Source: Bacteroidales bacterium (GTDB lineage: Bacteria; Bacteroidota; Bacteroidia; Bacteroidales; P3). Taken from it: DNA of 35,047 nt. The stretch is from positions 1-35,047 of the forward strand of contig JAKSMQ010000019.1 of assembly GCA_024400565.1 (NCBI GenBank), written 5' to 3'. Of this stretch, positions 7,522-16,545 are shown one piece after another; positions within the stretch are counted from its first letter, which is position 1, and each line of letters opens with the position of its first letter. A program made the translations under genes and the position numbers. The notes under the pieces are model-generated. The model was not told where the DNA came from. It saw only the letters and a list, made by a program, of their open reading frames with translations, and did no database searches.

Positions 7522-9045
7522 ATGAAAATGAAGAGATTTATATTGGTGTTGCTTGCTATCGTGGTATTTGGCGGTTATGCAGCAGCACAGGAACATCATA
7601 CAGGAACCCGTGAAACAACCGAATCGTTTACCCAGGGTATCGGTTGGATACATACTCCATTCCTTACCAACTGGTTTGTCGAAGCTCAGGTGGGCCCTTC
7701 GATCTATTTCGGCTATGAAGACAATCTCGGTTTGGTGAAAGATAGAATAAAACCCAATGCAAATCTGCTGTTCGGCCGTTGGATGTTCCCTATGCTGGGA
7801 TATCGTTTTGGCGGTGGCTTTTCCTATTACGAAGGATTTATGAGTCGTGCAACCTACGACCAGTATCGTCCCAATATCGGACATGGTCAATGTGAATATG
7901 AGGGTGCAACGGCTTTAGGCGGCTATTACTGGCATTATGACAGTAAGCCAGGCACACTTGTACAGCGTTGGAAAGCAGCCTATATTACAGCCGATGCAAT
8001 GTTCAATATAAGCCACTTTATCCGCTACAAACCATCCCGTAGATTCTTTACATACGGCTATATAGGTTTTGACTTTTTAATAGGTCTTTCCGAAGGATGT
8101 GTAAATCCTCAAGGCGTAACGGAAGTCTCTTGGCTTGTTGATCCCAATATGGGTGCTGACGGTCACCTTGGTATTATCGAATCATGGCGTGCTACTAAGA
8201 ATCTTGAAATCTATGCAGATGTCAGAGCGACAATGTATGAAGGTCAGTTCGACCGCGAAAAAGTACAAGGCGTAGAAAGAGGCCTCACCTTGGAAGATTG
8301 GGGACTTAATGTGAATTTCGGTATGCATTATAACTTCAATTTCTGGAGTCCGGAGAAGCGCCTGGCCTGGTACAAGGAACACGTTGATCCCGAGATTTCT
8401 GATTTGGATGATTTGCCCAATCATATGTATACCTCCCATGCCGTAAATGTGAATGTATTGACCTATGTTGATACTATTTACACCTACGATACCATTTCTG
8501 AGTTCTCTGCCGAATATGACCAACTGATTCTTCAGAAGGCTCAGCAATTCAGTGGCGTGGCTGTTGACTCCCTTCGTGCAGCATTCGATCGTGACTGCCA
8601 TGAATATACTCTCGAAGATATCCTTGAGAAGCAGCTTATCCCTTACGAGATGGTATTTTTCGAACTGGACAAGTGGGATATCCGTCCATCTGAGGACATG
8701 AAGATAGCCCGTATGGCTTATATCATGAAGGCCTTCCCCAACTATAAATTCCTTCTCATCGGTTCTGCAGACTCTAAGACCGGTACCGAACAGCGTAACC
8801 AGTTCTTGAGTACTAACCGTAGTGATGTGGTTTACAACAAGCTGATTTATCAGTATGATGTAAATCCCGACCAGCTGAAGCGCGTATATATGGGTGGTAT
8901 CCTCGACTTCGACCCATTTGAACTTAACCGTGCAACCGTTATCATCATGGACCACGAGAAGGTTATGGAAGAGTTCATGAAACTTAAGGCAAATCGTCAG
9001 GCAGGCGGTAGCTCTGTTGAAGTAGACAAGGACGATTTGAAATAA
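7522..9045 (+). CDS. OmpA-like outer-membrane beta-barrel protein, copy 2
   Basis: 507 residues, a tandem paralogue of the preceding gene with the same plan: signal peptide ending AAAQ, N-terminal barrel, linker (YVDTIYTYDTISEFSAEYD), and OmpA-like domain from about residue 379. The last 130 residues are nearly identical to copy 1, including ADSKTGT, NRSDVV and YMGGILDFDPFELNRAT. The N-terminal barrels are clearly related but much more diverged, with different loops. It ends in a charged tail (VDKDDLK) absent from copy 1. The 34-nt gap from copy 1 holds a 7-bp inverted repeat (7495-7513). Known OmpA-domain proteins bind peptidoglycan; a role in glycan export is inferred only from position. 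Confidence 0.85.
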   Translation: MKMKRFILVLLAIVVFGGYAAAQEHHTGTRETTESFTQGIGWIHTPFLTNWFVEAQVGPSIYFGYEDNLGLVKDRIKPNANLLFGRWMFPMLGYRFGGGFSYYEGFMSRATYDQYRPNIGHGQCEYEGATALGGYYWHYDSKPGTLVQRWKAAYITADAMFNISHFIRYKPSRRFFTYGYIGFDFLIGLSEGCVNPQGVTEVSWLVDPNMGADGHLGIIESWRATKNLEIYADVRATMYEGQFDREKVQGVERGLTLEDWGLNVNFGMHYNFNFWSPEKRLAWYKEHVDPEISDLDDLPNHMYTSHAVNVNVLTYVDTIYTYDTISEFSAEYDQLILQKAQQFSGVAVDSLRAAFDRDCHEYTLEDILEKQLIPYEMVFFELDKWDIRPSEDMKIARMAYIMKAFPNYKFLLIGSADSKTGTEQRNQFLSTNRSDVVYNKLIYQYDVNPDQLKRVYMGGILDFDPFELNRATVIIMDHEKVMEEFMKLKANRQAGGSSVEVDKDDLK

Positions 9046-9115
9046 TCAGAAAATCCAGACATCATTCTGACATTCGGTTCTAACACGTTCTCTTAATCAC
9101 ATAGGCTAAAGATAG

Positions 9116-10297
9116 ATGAGAATCCTAATGGTACATAACGACTATGGTCGCTACAGCGGAGAAGAGGCTGTGGTAGACCAGTTTGTTGCCGATGGCCGTG
9201 CCAGTGGTTATGAGATGGAGGTGTTGCGCTGTACATCCAAGTTTGCCCGAGATAGCTTCTGGGGGCAGATCAGAGGATTCTTCAGCGGTATTTATTCTCG
9301 TTCGGGTGTCAGAATGATGCGAAGGGCAATTCGCAGTTTCCGGCCGGATGTGGTTCATATCCACAATCTCTATCCTTTTATCTCTCCAGCGGCGTTGTTT
9401 GAATGCAAACGGGCAGATATCCCTGTGATTATGACCGTACATAACTATCGCCTTATTTGTCCTACAGGTCTGTTTCTACGTAATGGAAAACCTTGTGAAG
9501 AGTGTCTGATAAAAGGTAATGAGAATGGTTGCATAAGATATAATTGCGAGGGAAATCGTTTTCGCTCTTTAGGATATGCACTTCGAAACAGAGTTGCCCG
9601 CAAAAGAGGGTCCTACCTTAAAAACGTAGATTATTATTGCTGTCTGACCCAATTTCAGAAAGAGAAATTGGTTGCAGCAGGTTTCCCGGAAGATCGCATC
9701 TTCGTATTCCCAAACTATATGAATATGGCATCCCGTTCAGTAGAAGCGGGACTTGAAGGCAAGAACTTTGTCGGATATGTTGGAAGACTGAGTGAAGAGA
9801 AAGGTTTTGACCTTCTGGTTGAAGTTGCACGTAGGCATCCTGAGATACAATTCCGTTTTGCCGGAGTCAAGCGGGAGAATGAAACAATTGTGCAATTGCC
9901 CAATGTAGAATATTGCGGACAACTCGGCAAAGAGGCTTTGACCAAGTTTTACGAGGATGCTCGTTTCGTTGTCATACCGAGCAGATGTTATGAGGGCTTC
10001 CCTCTAGTTATTCCAGAAGCCTATAGCAAAGGAGTTCCTTGTGTCGTCCCTAATCATGGACCTTTCCCAGAGTTGATTCATAATGGAAATAAATATTGTG
10101 GCAGAACCTTTGTTCCGTCTGATGTGGATGATCTTGAGAAACAGGTTATCTCTCTATGGAATGCTGAATCTGAGTTGATAGAATATAGCCAGAATGCCGT
10201 TGATGCTTATGATAAGCTTTATACCAAGAAGGTGTTAAACCAGCGTTGGCATAAATTCCTTCATCAGGTGGCTCTTCACGAAAAGATTACAGCCTAA
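9116..10297 (+). CDS. GT4 family glycosyltransferase
   Basis: 393 residues with a GT-B fold. The N-terminal acceptor half starts MRILMVHNDYGRYSGEE (glycine-rich loop) and carries VVHIHNLYPF and VHNYRLICP. A four-cysteine cluster near residues 127-145 (C..C then C...C) is common in this GT4 subgroup and might bind metal. The donor half has GYVGRLSEEKGFD near residue 220 and the E-x7-E motif EGFPLVIPE near 291, which contacts the nucleotide sugar. It is the first of three consecutive GT4 genes that should add sugars to the lipid-linked repeat unit on the cytoplasmic face. The donor sugar is not predictable. Confidence 0.93.
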   Translation: MRILMVHNDYGRYSGEEAVVDQFVADGRASGYEMEVLRCTSKFARDSFWGQIRGFFSGIYSRSGVRMMRRAIRSFRPDVVHIHNLYPFISPAALFECKRADIPVIMTVHNYRLICPTGLFLRNGKPCEECLIKGNENGCIRYNCEGNRFRSLGYALRNRVARKRGSYLKNVDYYCCLTQFQKEKLVAAGFPEDRIFVFPNYMNMASRSVEAGLEGKNFVGYVGRLSEEKGFDLLVEVARRHPEIQFRFAGVKRENETIVQLPNVEYCGQLGKEALTKFYEDARFVVIPSRCYEGFPLVIPEAYSKGVPCVVPNHGPFPELIHNGNKYCGRTFVPSDVDDLEKQVISLWNAESELIEYSQNAVDAYDKLYTKKVLNQRWHKFLHQVALHEKITA

Positions 10298-10309
10298 AAC
10301 TTTGAGAGG

Positions 10310-11407
10310 ATGAAACGCGTAGCCATTGATATCAATTCTGTTGTGCCATACTATGTCAGAGGTTGGGTCTCAGGCATTGGCCGTACTACTATGGAATTGG
10401 TAAAGGCTATGGATCAGTTGGACGATTTGCCCTTTGAGGTAGTCCTGTATTCGCAGAATATGAAGGGCATAGGCGGGCGCAATATGAATCTGCATTTTTC
10501 CAACAAACACTTGTATTTTCCTTTTCGCAAGCAATATAACAAAATATTGAGTCATACTCCCTTTAGAGAATGGCTTACAGGATACGACCTCCTTCATATT
10601 CCGCATAATCACGACTATCTTCATAATCCAGACAAGTCTGTGATTACCATTCATGATACCCTTTATTTTACCTACCCGGAACAGAGATTGGATCATGAGT
10701 TCGCTCGCCAAAATTATCCTCAGTTAGCCAAGAAATGCCGAGGAATTATTACTTGCAGCGAGTCCTCTAAGCGTGATATTGTCAAATATCTAGACGTAAA
10801 TGAAGAGAAGGTGGATGTTTGCTATTGGGGCTACAATAGCAATCTTTTTCATTACGATAGGAATAGAGACGTTGATACGCCCTATTTCTTGATGGTGTCA
10901 TGCAGCTTGGGAAGGAAGAATACGATGAATCTTTTGCGCGCTTATTCCCAATTTGCCAAGCAGCAGCCCTTGCATCATCTAAAACTGGTTTGGCCTAATG
11001 TTCCAAAAGAAGTTGTCGATTATCTCCAAACAGAATCTTTAAGCAAATATGTAGAAATTTGCACACAGGTATCTGATGATCAATTGGCTTCTCTTTATAA
11101 AGGGGCTACAGCAACATTCTATCCGTCCCGATACGAGGGCTTTGGTTTGCCTGTATTAGAATCTATGGCTTGCGGAACTCCTGTCGTGACATGCTCAAAC
11201 AGCAGTCTGCCCGAGGTTGGGGGAAATGCAGCCTTTTATGTTGATCCTGACGATATTGATGCCATGGCAAAATATATGGAGCAATTTGAGAATGGCGATA
11301 TTGATAGAGATGATATTATTGCCAAATGTATAAGTCAGGCCAACAAGTTTTCCTGGGAACAATGTGCTAGGCAAACTATAGATGTATACAAGAAATACTT
11401 GGACTAG
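10310..11407 (+). CDS. GT4 family glycosyltransferase
   Basis: 365 residues, GT-B fold. The N-terminal loop is GWVSGIGRTTMELV; VITIHDTLYFTYPEQ and GIITCSESSKRDIVKYL are typical of mannosyl/rhamnosyl-type GT4 enzymes that start in the same way. The donor half has FLMVSCSLGRKNTMNLLRA and the E-x7-E motif EGFGLPVLE near residue 275, followed by ACGTPVVTCSNSSLPEVGG. It lies 12 nt after the previous GT4 gene, and its stop codon directly abuts the next ATG, so the three are translated from one message. Base composition is more A+T-rich than in the export genes upstream. Confidence 0.94.
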   Translation: MKRVAIDINSVVPYYVRGWVSGIGRTTMELVKAMDQLDDLPFEVVLYSQNMKGIGGRNMNLHFSNKHLYFPFRKQYNKILSHTPFREWLTGYDLLHIPHNHDYLHNPDKSVITIHDTLYFTYPEQRLDHEFARQNYPQLAKKCRGIITCSESSKRDIVKYLDVNEEKVDVCYWGYNSNLFHYDRNRDVDTPYFLMVSCSLGRKNTMNLLRAYSQFAKQQPLHHLKLVWPNVPKEVVDYLQTESLSKYVEICTQVSDDQLASLYKGATATFYPSRYEGFGLPVLESMACGTPVVTCSNSSLPEVGGNAAFYVDPDDIDAMAKYMEQFENGDIDRDDIIAKCISQANKFSWEQCARQTIDVYKKYLD

Positions 11408-12520
11408 ATGAAAACCGTACTTGTTGGAATACCATGCCTTAAGGTCGGAGGAACCGAGATGCAGACTCTAAGACTGGTCGAAGCATTGCTCTCGGGTGGC
11501 CATAGAGTGGTGACGGTATGCTATTTCGAGTATGATTATGAGATGGTTCAAAAATTTAAGTTAGCGGGTAGTAGGGTTGAATGTCTATCAGCTTATGGTA
11601 ACCGACCACAAGGTCTTCGTAATCAATATCGGTTCTTGAAAAAAGGACTTAAACGTGTGGTTTCAGAGTATCATCCAACAGTTGCCCATATACAGTATAT
11701 GGCTCCTGGGGCTTTGCCGATTATTGCTTTACGTAAGTTAGGCATAAAGACCATCTTGGCAACAAGTCATACTATGGGAGATATCTATAAGAATCTTCGT
11801 CTGGTTCATTTTGTGCAGCGTCATTATCTTAAAGTATTTACTTGTATCACAGAGGCTGCGGAAAAGAGTTTCTTCAGAAAGTCAAAACTCTATACACCTC
11901 AAGTTCCTATTAGTCGCCATCAACATTTTACCATCTACAATACCTTGGCTCCGAATTATGAATTTTCTCAAGCCCGTCAATTAGGAAATACAATTCGTAT
12001 AGGTTTTGTCGGTAGTCTAAAACCCATCAAAGGGGCAGATTTACTATTACCTGCGTTTGCTAAGTTTAGACAAAACTATCCCAATAGCAAAATGATTATT
12101 GTGGGAGAAGGCGAACTGAAAGAACATATGATGCAACAAGAAAAGGAGTTAGGTCTTGACGGTGTGGTTGAATGGAAAGGCAAACTACCATACGAGAAAC
12201 TTCCTTCAAACTACCAAGCAATAGACCTCCTATGGGTCCCATCCAGGAGTGAAGGATTTGGACTTACTGCAATTGAGGCTATGGCGAATGGTTGCATTGT
12301 AATAGCAAGTAATGTGGGAGGTCTGCCCGAGATAATAAATAATCTCAAGTTGTTTTTTGAAAAAGAATCAATATGTTCCTTGGTGCAATGTACTCAAGAT
12401 ATTATTAATAGCGACGCTGCATCAGTCTATTCGCTTTCTCAATCTATGATAGAGAGAGCGCGGATGTTCCAATTTGATTCTTATCGTGAATCCATATTAT
12501 CCCTATACTCCCGAATCTAA
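11408..12520 (+). CDS. GT4 family glycosyltransferase
   Basis: 370 residues, GT-B fold. The N-terminus MKTVLVGIPCLKVGGTEMQ contains the GG(T/A)E loop of GT4 enzymes. The donor half has IGFVGSLKPIKGADLLLPAF near residue 198 and IIVGEGELKEHM. The E-x7-E motif EGFGLTAIE lies near residue 281, followed by MANGCIVIASNVGGLPEII. The start codon touches the stop codon of the previous gene. It is probably a cytoplasmic enzyme acting on the membrane-bound repeat unit. The donor and linkage are unknown. Confidence 0.94.
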   Translation: MKTVLVGIPCLKVGGTEMQTLRLVEALLSGGHRVVTVCYFEYDYEMVQKFKLAGSRVECLSAYGNRPQGLRNQYRFLKKGLKRVVSEYHPTVAHIQYMAPGALPIIALRKLGIKTILATSHTMGDIYKNLRLVHFVQRHYLKVFTCITEAAEKSFFRKSKLYTPQVPISRHQHFTIYNTLAPNYEFSQARQLGNTIRIGFVGSLKPIKGADLLLPAFAKFRQNYPNSKMIIVGEGELKEHMMQQEKELGLDGVVEWKGKLPYEKLPSNYQAIDLLWVPSRSEGFGLTAIEAMANGCIVIASNVGGLPEIINNLKLFFEKESICSLVQCTQDIINSDAASVYSLSQSMIERARMFQFDSYRESILSLYSRI

Positions 12521-12538
12521 AAAATATTTTACATTCTA

Positions 12539-13858
12539 ATGGTTAATCTTCTGGCATTTATTATTCTCACCGCCTATATGGTCATTTACATGAACCGCTA
12601 CTGCGTGCTCATGAAATATCCCGCCAATAGTCGACGTAAACTAATGCTTGAAGGACCAGAGGCGTTCCTTGTTCTTTTGTTCGCTACGGGTACAATGGCA
12701 ATGTCCTCCTCGGGTGGTGGTCATGGTGCATCAGGAGGTTTTAACTTGCAAGCTATTCGATTACTGTTGCTTGAAGTATTGCTCTTTTGGAGTGTCTTTA
12801 AGGCTCGTCTTAGTCCGCAATGGGGAATAGGAACTGTTTTTTATCTGATTTTCATACTTTGGCTGGTCTATAGTATGACTTATTCAAATGCCGGACAATA
12901 TGGGTGGCGTTATATCCTGAAGTTTCTTTATCCTTTGGTTATTATGCTAGGCGCTTCTGCAATTGCCCGTGATGAAGAGGTGTTTGTAACTATCTGTGTA
13001 TGGGCTAGAAGAGTTGCTCTTATTACTGTTGTTCTTCCATTTATACCTGTCGTTAATGGATTGTTTGGAGGCTTCTTTTGGTATAATGCTGCGCTAAACA
13101 TCCATTATGCGACTATTGTTTGCATCTCTCTTGTGCTATTTTTCTATTATGGCAGGGATTGGAAAGATCTTGCAATGGTAGTGCTATTTATCGTTCCTTG
13201 TTTCTTGCAGGTGCATCGTACAGGTCTTTTGTCTATCTTTGGTGCTTTAGGTGTATGGTGCTTCTATAAATTCAAGTGGGTTTCTCTTCCATATATCATA
13301 GGTGTAGCAGCTATTGGCGTAGGAATTATTTTTTATGTACCCAGTTTTCACGAAAAGATGTTTTGGCGTGAAGGTGAAAAAGGTCAAGAGATTACCATAC
13401 AAGACCTTAGAGAAGGAAATATTTCTCAGGAAGATGTCCGAAACAATGGACGTGAGGCTGTTTGGCAGATGCTTGAAGAACAGTTTTACGAAGGTCATGA
13501 GTTGAGAGGATCGGGTATCGGAAGTTGCCAGAAATTTCTATATGAGGCAGGCCCTACTGTCGTAAAACAGAGTCATGGAGACTATGTTCAAATACGATGT
13601 GATGTAGGTATGATAGGTATGGTGTTGTATTTGGCAATATTAGCTGTTATTTTGATACATTGCTTTATTGAGAGTGTTCGTTCCTCAAATCCTCCCTACC
13701 TGAAAGCATGTGCCATGATAGCAGCAGGAGCATTGGCGGGAAACTATATGGGTATGTATAGCGATAATGTCGTTACCTATACAATGTGCACATCAGGTTA
13801 TCCATTTGGCTTCTATGGAATCATGCTAGGCCTCAAAGCTAAACTAAAAGGACAATAG
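12539..13858 (+). CDS. Wzy-like O-antigen/exopolysaccharide polymerase
   Basis: 439 residues with around ten or more hydrophobic segments and a long hydrophilic loop near residues 275-330, the layout of Wzy polymerases and O-antigen ligases. The stretch around VHRTGLLSIFGALG resembles the conserved region of the O-antigen ligase/polymerase domain, and the large loop contains the E/R/N-rich segment expected to be periplasmic. Placed among glycosyltransferases next to Wza/Wzc-like genes, it most likely joins lipid-linked repeat units in the periplasm. Sequence conservation in this family is low, so the call rests on topology and context. A flippase is less likely because the Wzx multi-helix pattern without a large loop is not seen. 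Confidence 0.78.
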   Translation: MVNLLAFIILTAYMVIYMNRYCVLMKYPANSRRKLMLEGPEAFLVLLFATGTMAMSSSGGGHGASGGFNLQAIRLLLLEVLLFWSVFKARLSPQWGIGTVFYLIFILWLVYSMTYSNAGQYGWRYILKFLYPLVIMLGASAIARDEEVFVTICVWARRVALITVVLPFIPVVNGLFGGFFWYNAALNIHYATIVCISLVLFFYYGRDWKDLAMVVLFIVPCFLQVHRTGLLSIFGALGVWCFYKFKWVSLPYIIGVAAIGVGIIFYVPSFHEKMFWREGEKGQEITIQDLREGNISQEDVRNNGREAVWQMLEEQFYEGHELRGSGIGSCQKFLYEAGPTVVKQSHGDYVQIRCDVGMIGMVLYLAILAVILIHCFIESVRSSNPPYLKACAMIAAGALAGNYMGMYSDNVVTYTMCTSGYPFGFYGIMLGLKAKLKGQ

Positions 13859-13863
13859 ATTGT

Positions 13864-14772
13864 ATGATTTCGGTAGTAATACCTTTATACAACAAGGCTG
13901 CAACCATCCAGCGGGCCATTGACTCTGTATTATCTCAAGACTTTCAGGATTTTGAGTTAATAGTTGTTGATGATGGTTCAACAGACAATCCTACTCTTCA
14001 AGTACATCCTAAAGTAAAGGTGGTTAAGCAAGAAAATCAGGGTGTCTCAGCTGCAAGAAATAGAGGTATTGCAGAATCGAAAGGTGATTGGATTTCATTC
14101 CTTGATGCAGACGACCAATGGAAAACGTGGACTCTTGAGGAAATGTGGTCTCTCCATATTGATTATCCCCAATGTCAGGTGATAGGTACATCTTATGACT
14201 ATCTGGATGAGAGTGGAACTCATAGGAATATTATCCTCAATCGTCTGCCATTCAAACAGGGTAGGGGATTGTTGACTAACTATTTTGAAGTAGCGTCCTA
14301 CTCTAATCCACCTTTCTGTTCTATCAGTATTATGGTAAAGAAATCCTCGTTGAACAGTATTGGAGGATTTCCATATGGAGTGGGGCAAGGAGAAGATCTT
14401 CTTACTTGGGCACGTTTGGCAGTAGAAAACAATATTGCCTATAGCACTCGCGTGTGTGCTACATTTTATCCGGAGCGTTCATCTTATTACAGTCGCCCTT
14501 CGCGCATTCCAGATTCTTCTGACCCAGTAGGTAAAGAATTAGAATCGATGCTTGTAAGGAATAGTCATGTGGTTGGTATTAAGGAATATGTAGGACATTG
14601 GCATAAGATGCGGGCCTCTATATATTTGCGTCTTCCAGGTTGTGGTCGCGAAGCTAGGGCTGAAATCAAGAAAGCATTGAACTATTCTTCTAACACACGT
14701 AAACTACGAATTTACCAATGTTTATTGCTCGTACCATACAGACTACGTATGAAACTTTTTGAGCGTTTGTAG
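13864..14772 (+). CDS. GT2 family glycosyltransferase
   Basis: 302 residues, GT-A fold. The opening MISVVIPLYNKAATIQRAID, the VVDDGSTD nucleotide-binding motif near residue 38, the NQGVSAARNRGI segment and the metal-binding FLDADDQW near residues 80-86 are all standard GT2 signatures. The later GQGEDLLTWAR carries the ED catalytic-base motif. No C-terminal membrane helix stands out. It follows the Wzy-like gene by 5 nt. It should transfer one sugar of the repeat unit from a nucleotide donor; which sugar cannot be told. Confidence 0.95.
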   Translation: MISVVIPLYNKAATIQRAIDSVLSQDFQDFELIVVDDGSTDNPTLQVHPKVKVVKQENQGVSAARNRGIAESKGDWISFLDADDQWKTWTLEEMWSLHIDYPQCQVIGTSYDYLDESGTHRNIILNRLPFKQGRGLLTNYFEVASYSNPPFCSISIMVKKSSLNSIGGFPYGVGQGEDLLTWARLAVENNIAYSTRVCATFYPERSSYYSRPSRIPDSSDPVGKELESMLVRNSHVVGIKEYVGHWHKMRASIYLRLPGCGREARAEIKKALNYSSNTRKLRIYQCLLLVPYRLRMKLFERL

Positions 14773-14778
14773 TATTTT

Positions 14779-15693
14779 ATGGCTCCTATCTGTCTTTTCG
14801 TATATAATCGTCCACAAGAAACATCATTACTTTTGGATTCACTCATAAATTGTGTAGAATGCAAGGATAGTGACTTAATCGTTTTTGGAGATGGTCCAAA
14901 GACAGACGAAGATAAGGTAAATGTAGACAAGGTCCATTCCCTCTTCTATAAGATAAAAGGTTTCAAAAGTGTAACGCTTCATTTTAGAGATGAGAATCAA
15001 GGGTTGGCTCAATCTGTCATCCAAGGTATTAATGCGGTGTTTGAATGTTATGATAGTGTTATCGTGCTTGAAGATGATCTGATTGTGTCAAAGGATTTTC
15101 TGTCTTTTATGAATGATTCCCTGGCGACTTATCATTCTCGAGCCGATATATGGTCTATCTCCGGATATACACCTTCTATAGAGATTCCTTCTGATTATAG
15201 TGAAGATACATTTCTCGTACAACGCCCTCAATGTTGGGGATGGGCAACATGGAAAGATCGTTGGATGCAGGTTGATTGGGATGCAAAAGATGCATCGGTT
15301 TTAAAAGATAGAAAACAGAAAAAGTCTTTCAATCTCGGAGGCAATGACCTCTCTCGTACGATGGCAATATGGAAGAAAGGAAATCTTGATGCGTGGGCAA
15401 TAAGATGGGTATTTTCTGCTTGGATCAAACATAGTTGGACACTCAATCCTGTACACTCTAAGATAAAAAATGTAGGTTTCTCTAATGCAGCCACTCATCG
15501 GGGGTGGAATGATAAACGCCACTATGTAGAGATTTCTTCCAAAATCATCACGCTAAACCCCGAGATTCAACCAGATCAAAGAATAATTGACGCTTTTAAG
15601 GCTCATCACGATCTCGGGCTTGTCAGCCGTGTTGGTTATTTCCTTCGTCTTCATAACTTAGGTTATAAACAAATCAAGCGATTCCTTCGTTAA
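14779..15693 (+). CDS. GT-A type glycosyltransferase (GNT-I/GT2-like)
   Basis: 304 residues starting MAPICLFVYNRPQETSLLLD. The 'fvyNRp' start, the RDENQGLAQSVIQGI segment and VLEDDLIVSKDFLSFM (EDD metal site near residues 97-99) match a group of bacterial GT-A enzymes distantly related to GlcNAc-transferase I and often found in capsule loci. CWGWATWKDRW, which follows, is highly characteristic of this group. The C-terminal third is basic. It lies 6 nt after the GT2 gene and 3 nt before the DUF218 gene, so it is embedded in the operon. The donor is unknown. Confidence 0.88.
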   Translation: MAPICLFVYNRPQETSLLLDSLINCVECKDSDLIVFGDGPKTDEDKVNVDKVHSLFYKIKGFKSVTLHFRDENQGLAQSVIQGINAVFECYDSVIVLEDDLIVSKDFLSFMNDSLATYHSRADIWSISGYTPSIEIPSDYSEDTFLVQRPQCWGWATWKDRWMQVDWDAKDASVLKDRKQKKSFNLGGNDLSRTMAIWKKGNLDAWAIRWVFSAWIKHSWTLNPVHSKIKNVGFSNAATHRGWNDKRHYVEISSKIITLNPEIQPDQRIIDAFKAHHDLGLVSRVGYFLRLHNLGYKQIKRFLR

Positions 15694-15696
15694 AAG

Positions 15697-16476
15697 ATGT
15701 TCTATATCGTATCGAAAATACTTAAATTCTTTCTCTTGCCCATGACCTGGGTGTTAGGTCTGTTGGTGCTGGCTTTGTTTATTAAAGACAAGAAACGTAA
15801 CCGACTGAGAGTTGCTTGTATCATAGCTTCTGCAGTTTTCTTCCTTCTCTTTAGTAACCGACCTCTTTTTAATTTTGCGCGATATCTTACCACAAAGTCC
15901 TACCTTGAGCAGAAGGATCCTCAGAAATATTATCCTGTTGCCATTGTCATGGGAGGATTTGGAAATATGAATTGTGAGTCACATCAGTTTAACTCGATGC
16001 TTGACCGAGGAGGTCGTCTTTATGAGGCTATTCGACTTCAAAGGTTAGGTATTGTTGGACGAATCTTAGTAACAGGTGATGCCTGTGTCAACATCAACCC
16101 GGACAGCTCTTCTTCTTATGAGGAGTTCCGTAGTTATGTGTCACAATATGGAGTACCCAAGGAGAATATCCTTGCCGAACAGCGAGCTCGCAATACACGT
16201 GAAAACGCAACCTATACTATACCTATTCTCGACTCTCTCGGCTATTGTCCTGATGATTGCCTCCTCATAACCTCCGCCAGTCATATGCAACGCTCTCTTG
16301 CATGTTTCTCCGCCCAAGGGTGGAATCTTACTCCATATGCTGTAAACATTTACCCACCTGTAAGCCATCTGCAAGTAAAGGACTTTATGCCTGTTTATCA
16401 CATTCTAAGCGATTGGCAAGAACTTATGAACGAGTGGTTCGGGCTATTGGTTTACAAGGTGATGGGGTATAACTAA
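15697..16476 (+). CDS. YdcF/ElyC-like DUF218 membrane protein
   Basis: 259 residues. Two N-terminal membrane helices (about residues 8-28 and 38-55) are followed by a DUF218 domain: VAIVMGGFGN, an ILVTGDA segment near residue 125, and the basic/Asn cluster RARNTRENATYT, then LLITSASHMQRSLACF. DUF218 proteins such as ElyC and SanA affect envelope integrity and undecaprenyl-linked glycan synthesis in enterobacteria, with unclear biochemistry. Here the gene is fused into the polysaccharide operon (3-nt gap) and is its last member, which suggests a role in lipid-carrier or glycan handling. That role is inference. Confidence 0.85.
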   Translation: MFYIVSKILKFFLLPMTWVLGLLVLALFIKDKKRNRLRVACIIASAVFFLLFSNRPLFNFARYLTTKSYLEQKDPQKYYPVAIVMGGFGNMNCESHQFNSMLDRGGRLYEAIRLQRLGIVGRILVTGDACVNINPDSSSSYEEFRSYVSQYGVPKENILAEQRARNTRENATYTIPILDSLGYCPDDCLLITSASHMQRSLACFSAQGWNLTPYAVNIYPPVSHLQVKDFMPVYHILSDWQELMNEWFGLLVYKVMGYN

Positions 16477-16545
16477 TAGAGAATAATTTACTAAATAATT
16501 CATTAATATAAAGCAGATGTCCTCTGCTAAACAATACTATTTACT

